From JAAYJT01 sp037446395 (GTDB taxonomy: Bacteria; Bacteroidota; Bacteroidia; Bacteroidales; JAAYJT01), in NCBI GenBank assembly GCA_037446395.1, contig JBBIIP010000050.1, positions 1-8,816 of the forward strand: a stretch of 8,816 nt of DNA, written 5' to 3'. Of this stretch, positions 7,852 to 8,816 are shown piece by piece. The translations under genes and the position numbers were made by a program. Under the pieces are notes generated by a model. It had not been told where the DNA came from. It made no database searches and was given only the letters and a program-made list of their open reading frames with translations. How positions within the stretch are numbered: position 1 is the first letter of the stretch; each line of letters starts with the position of its first letter.

Positions 7852-8816
7852 ATGAAAACAAGAAAATCTCTTATTTTATCGCTGATGCTGGTCATCTCAC
7901 TGTCAGTTTCGGCTCAGATCGGCAATATTAAATCTCTGGGGAAAAAAGTATTGAACGAAAAAACCGAACAAGCCAAACAGGAAGTTGAGGAAAAAGCAAG
8001 CAACGCAAATCCAATCAACGAACAGGGTGCTAATCCAAATCTGGAAGGAATTTCTCAGGTAGCCGGCAAGCAAACCATTATTTTTTCAAAGACCCCGATA
8101 GATCCTGCAAGCCCGGTCGAGTCGGTTACAACGTTTAGTGCAGGCGACCAGGTTTATGCGCTGGCAACGCTCCCCAAATCGCTGCAGGAACTTTATAATG
8201 TAGGGGCCACCAGCAAAGTCGATGTGGAGGTTTTTATCTATTCGGTGAAATCGCCTCTCTATAGCTATCAAAAAGAGCCACGCGAAGAGCAGTTTGCATT
8301 TGCCTCGATGAAGGTGTCGGGGAAAACGCTGACCAACAAATACCTTTTGGTTGATATTATACCCAGTCCTGAAAATACCACAGCTTATGGTAACCCGGAT
8401 ATCAAGTATAAAGAGTTTGTGAAGAAATACGATGGCCCGGTGAACTTTGCCGAGAATTTTGGAAAACTGGAAGCAGGCAATCACAAATTTAAGGTGATCA
8501 TCAAATGCAATTACGAAAACACGGCATTGGGAAGTTTTACTATCGCTGGCGAGAACTTTAGTGTTTATGGCTCGATTTCGCAGAAACTAAACGAATTTGC
8601 AATGAATGCAGCATCAGCGACAGCATCCATGCCCAAAGCCGAAAAATCAGACCCTGTGCTGGAAAAGCAAATGATTACAGCTTTTAAAGGATCAAATGAT
8701 TGGGCTAATGGGAGGTTCGATGCTACCGAAACGCTAAGAATCAACATCTACGATAAAGACTGGTATATCCGCAGGCATGAGATTTCGGGAGCCATTTTGC
8801 ATCGTTATATAAGGGC
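7852..8816 (+). CDS. Secreted hypothetical protein, 3'-truncated by the window edge
   Basis: An ATG at 7852 opens a frame with no stop to the right edge (321 full codons plus two bases), so the C-terminus is missing. Residues 1-21 form a signal peptide (MKTRK, hydrophobic core, SVSA) with predicted cleavage before Gln22. Residues of about 23-52 are charged and probably helical (KKVLNEKTEQAKQEVEEKA). A low-complexity Asn-rich stretch follows to about 65. Residues of about 70-240 look beta-rich, with strands such as KQTIIFSK, DVEVFIYSV, YLLVDIIP and HKFKVIIKCNY. After an Ala/Ser/Lys linker (252-266), a segment ends in ETLRINIYD, DWYIRRHE and GAILHRYIR. That motif resembles a C-terminal module I associate with small secreted Bacteroidota proteins, without known function. 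It is the third gene in a same-strand series, 98 bp behind the Fn3 gene, and is probably a periplasmic, surface or secreted partner. I do not recognise the family. Confidence 0.94.
   Translation, partial: MKTRKSLILSLMLVISLSVSAQIGNIKSLGKKVLNEKTEQAKQEVEEKASNANPINEQGANPNLEGISQVAGKQTIIFSKTPIDPASPVESVTTFSAGDQVYALATLPKSLQELYNVGATSKVDVEVFIYSVKSPLYSYQKEPREEQFAFASMKVSGKTLTNKYLLVDIIPSPENTTAYGNPDIKYKEFVKKYDGPVNFAENFGKLEAGNHKFKVIIKCNYENTALGSFTIAGENFSVYGSISQKLNEFAMNAASATASMPKAEKSDPVLEKQMITAFKGSNDWANGRFDATETLRINIYDKDWYIRRHEISGAILHRYIR

Noticed and set aside
8086..8484. 132-codon open frame on the minus strand
   Set aside because: It lies entirely inside the exported-protein gene that starts at 7852, has no signal or domain pattern, and its composition is that of an antisense shadow.

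Overview
The window reads as a stretch of a Bacteroidota (Bacteroidetes) genome or metagenome contig. The grounds are moderate G+C content, A-rich start regions without a Shine-Dalgarno sequence, signal peptides whose predicted cleavage site is Ala|Gln, long secreted proteins built from beta-sandwich domains, and TAA stops. The taxonomic call is an inference from style; there is no marker gene.

Layout: three genes, all on the + strand, fill almost all of the window. (1) Bases 1-5504 are the 3' part of a giant gene that begins upstream of the window, with more than 1,830 residues visible. It is rich in beta-strand-like sequence and has Gly/aromatic motifs, Ig-like segments near the C-terminal third and a low-complexity linker. 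(2) After 107 bp, a complete gene at 5612-7753 encodes a 713-residue secreted protein with a signal peptide and about six fibronectin type III (Fn3)-like modules; the first module carries a large insertion. (3) After 98 bp, a gene starts at 7852 and runs off the right edge. Its visible 321 residues show a signal peptide, a charged helical segment, a beta-rich region and a compact Trp/Arg-rich C-terminal motif.

The genes have the same orientation, short gaps and no visible terminator hairpin. Genes 2 and 3 have export signals, and gene 1 has the composition of an exported protein. The simplest reading is an operon-like set of envelope or extracellular proteins: a giant beta-rich protein, an Fn3-repeat protein and a smaller exported accessory protein. 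No enzyme motif, membrane-spanning segment, type IX secretion C-terminal domain, mobile element, RNA gene or CRISPR array could be recognised. The joint function is unknown. The giant protein is the most interesting part because its sequence motifs look conserved yet fit no functional family I can name with confidence.
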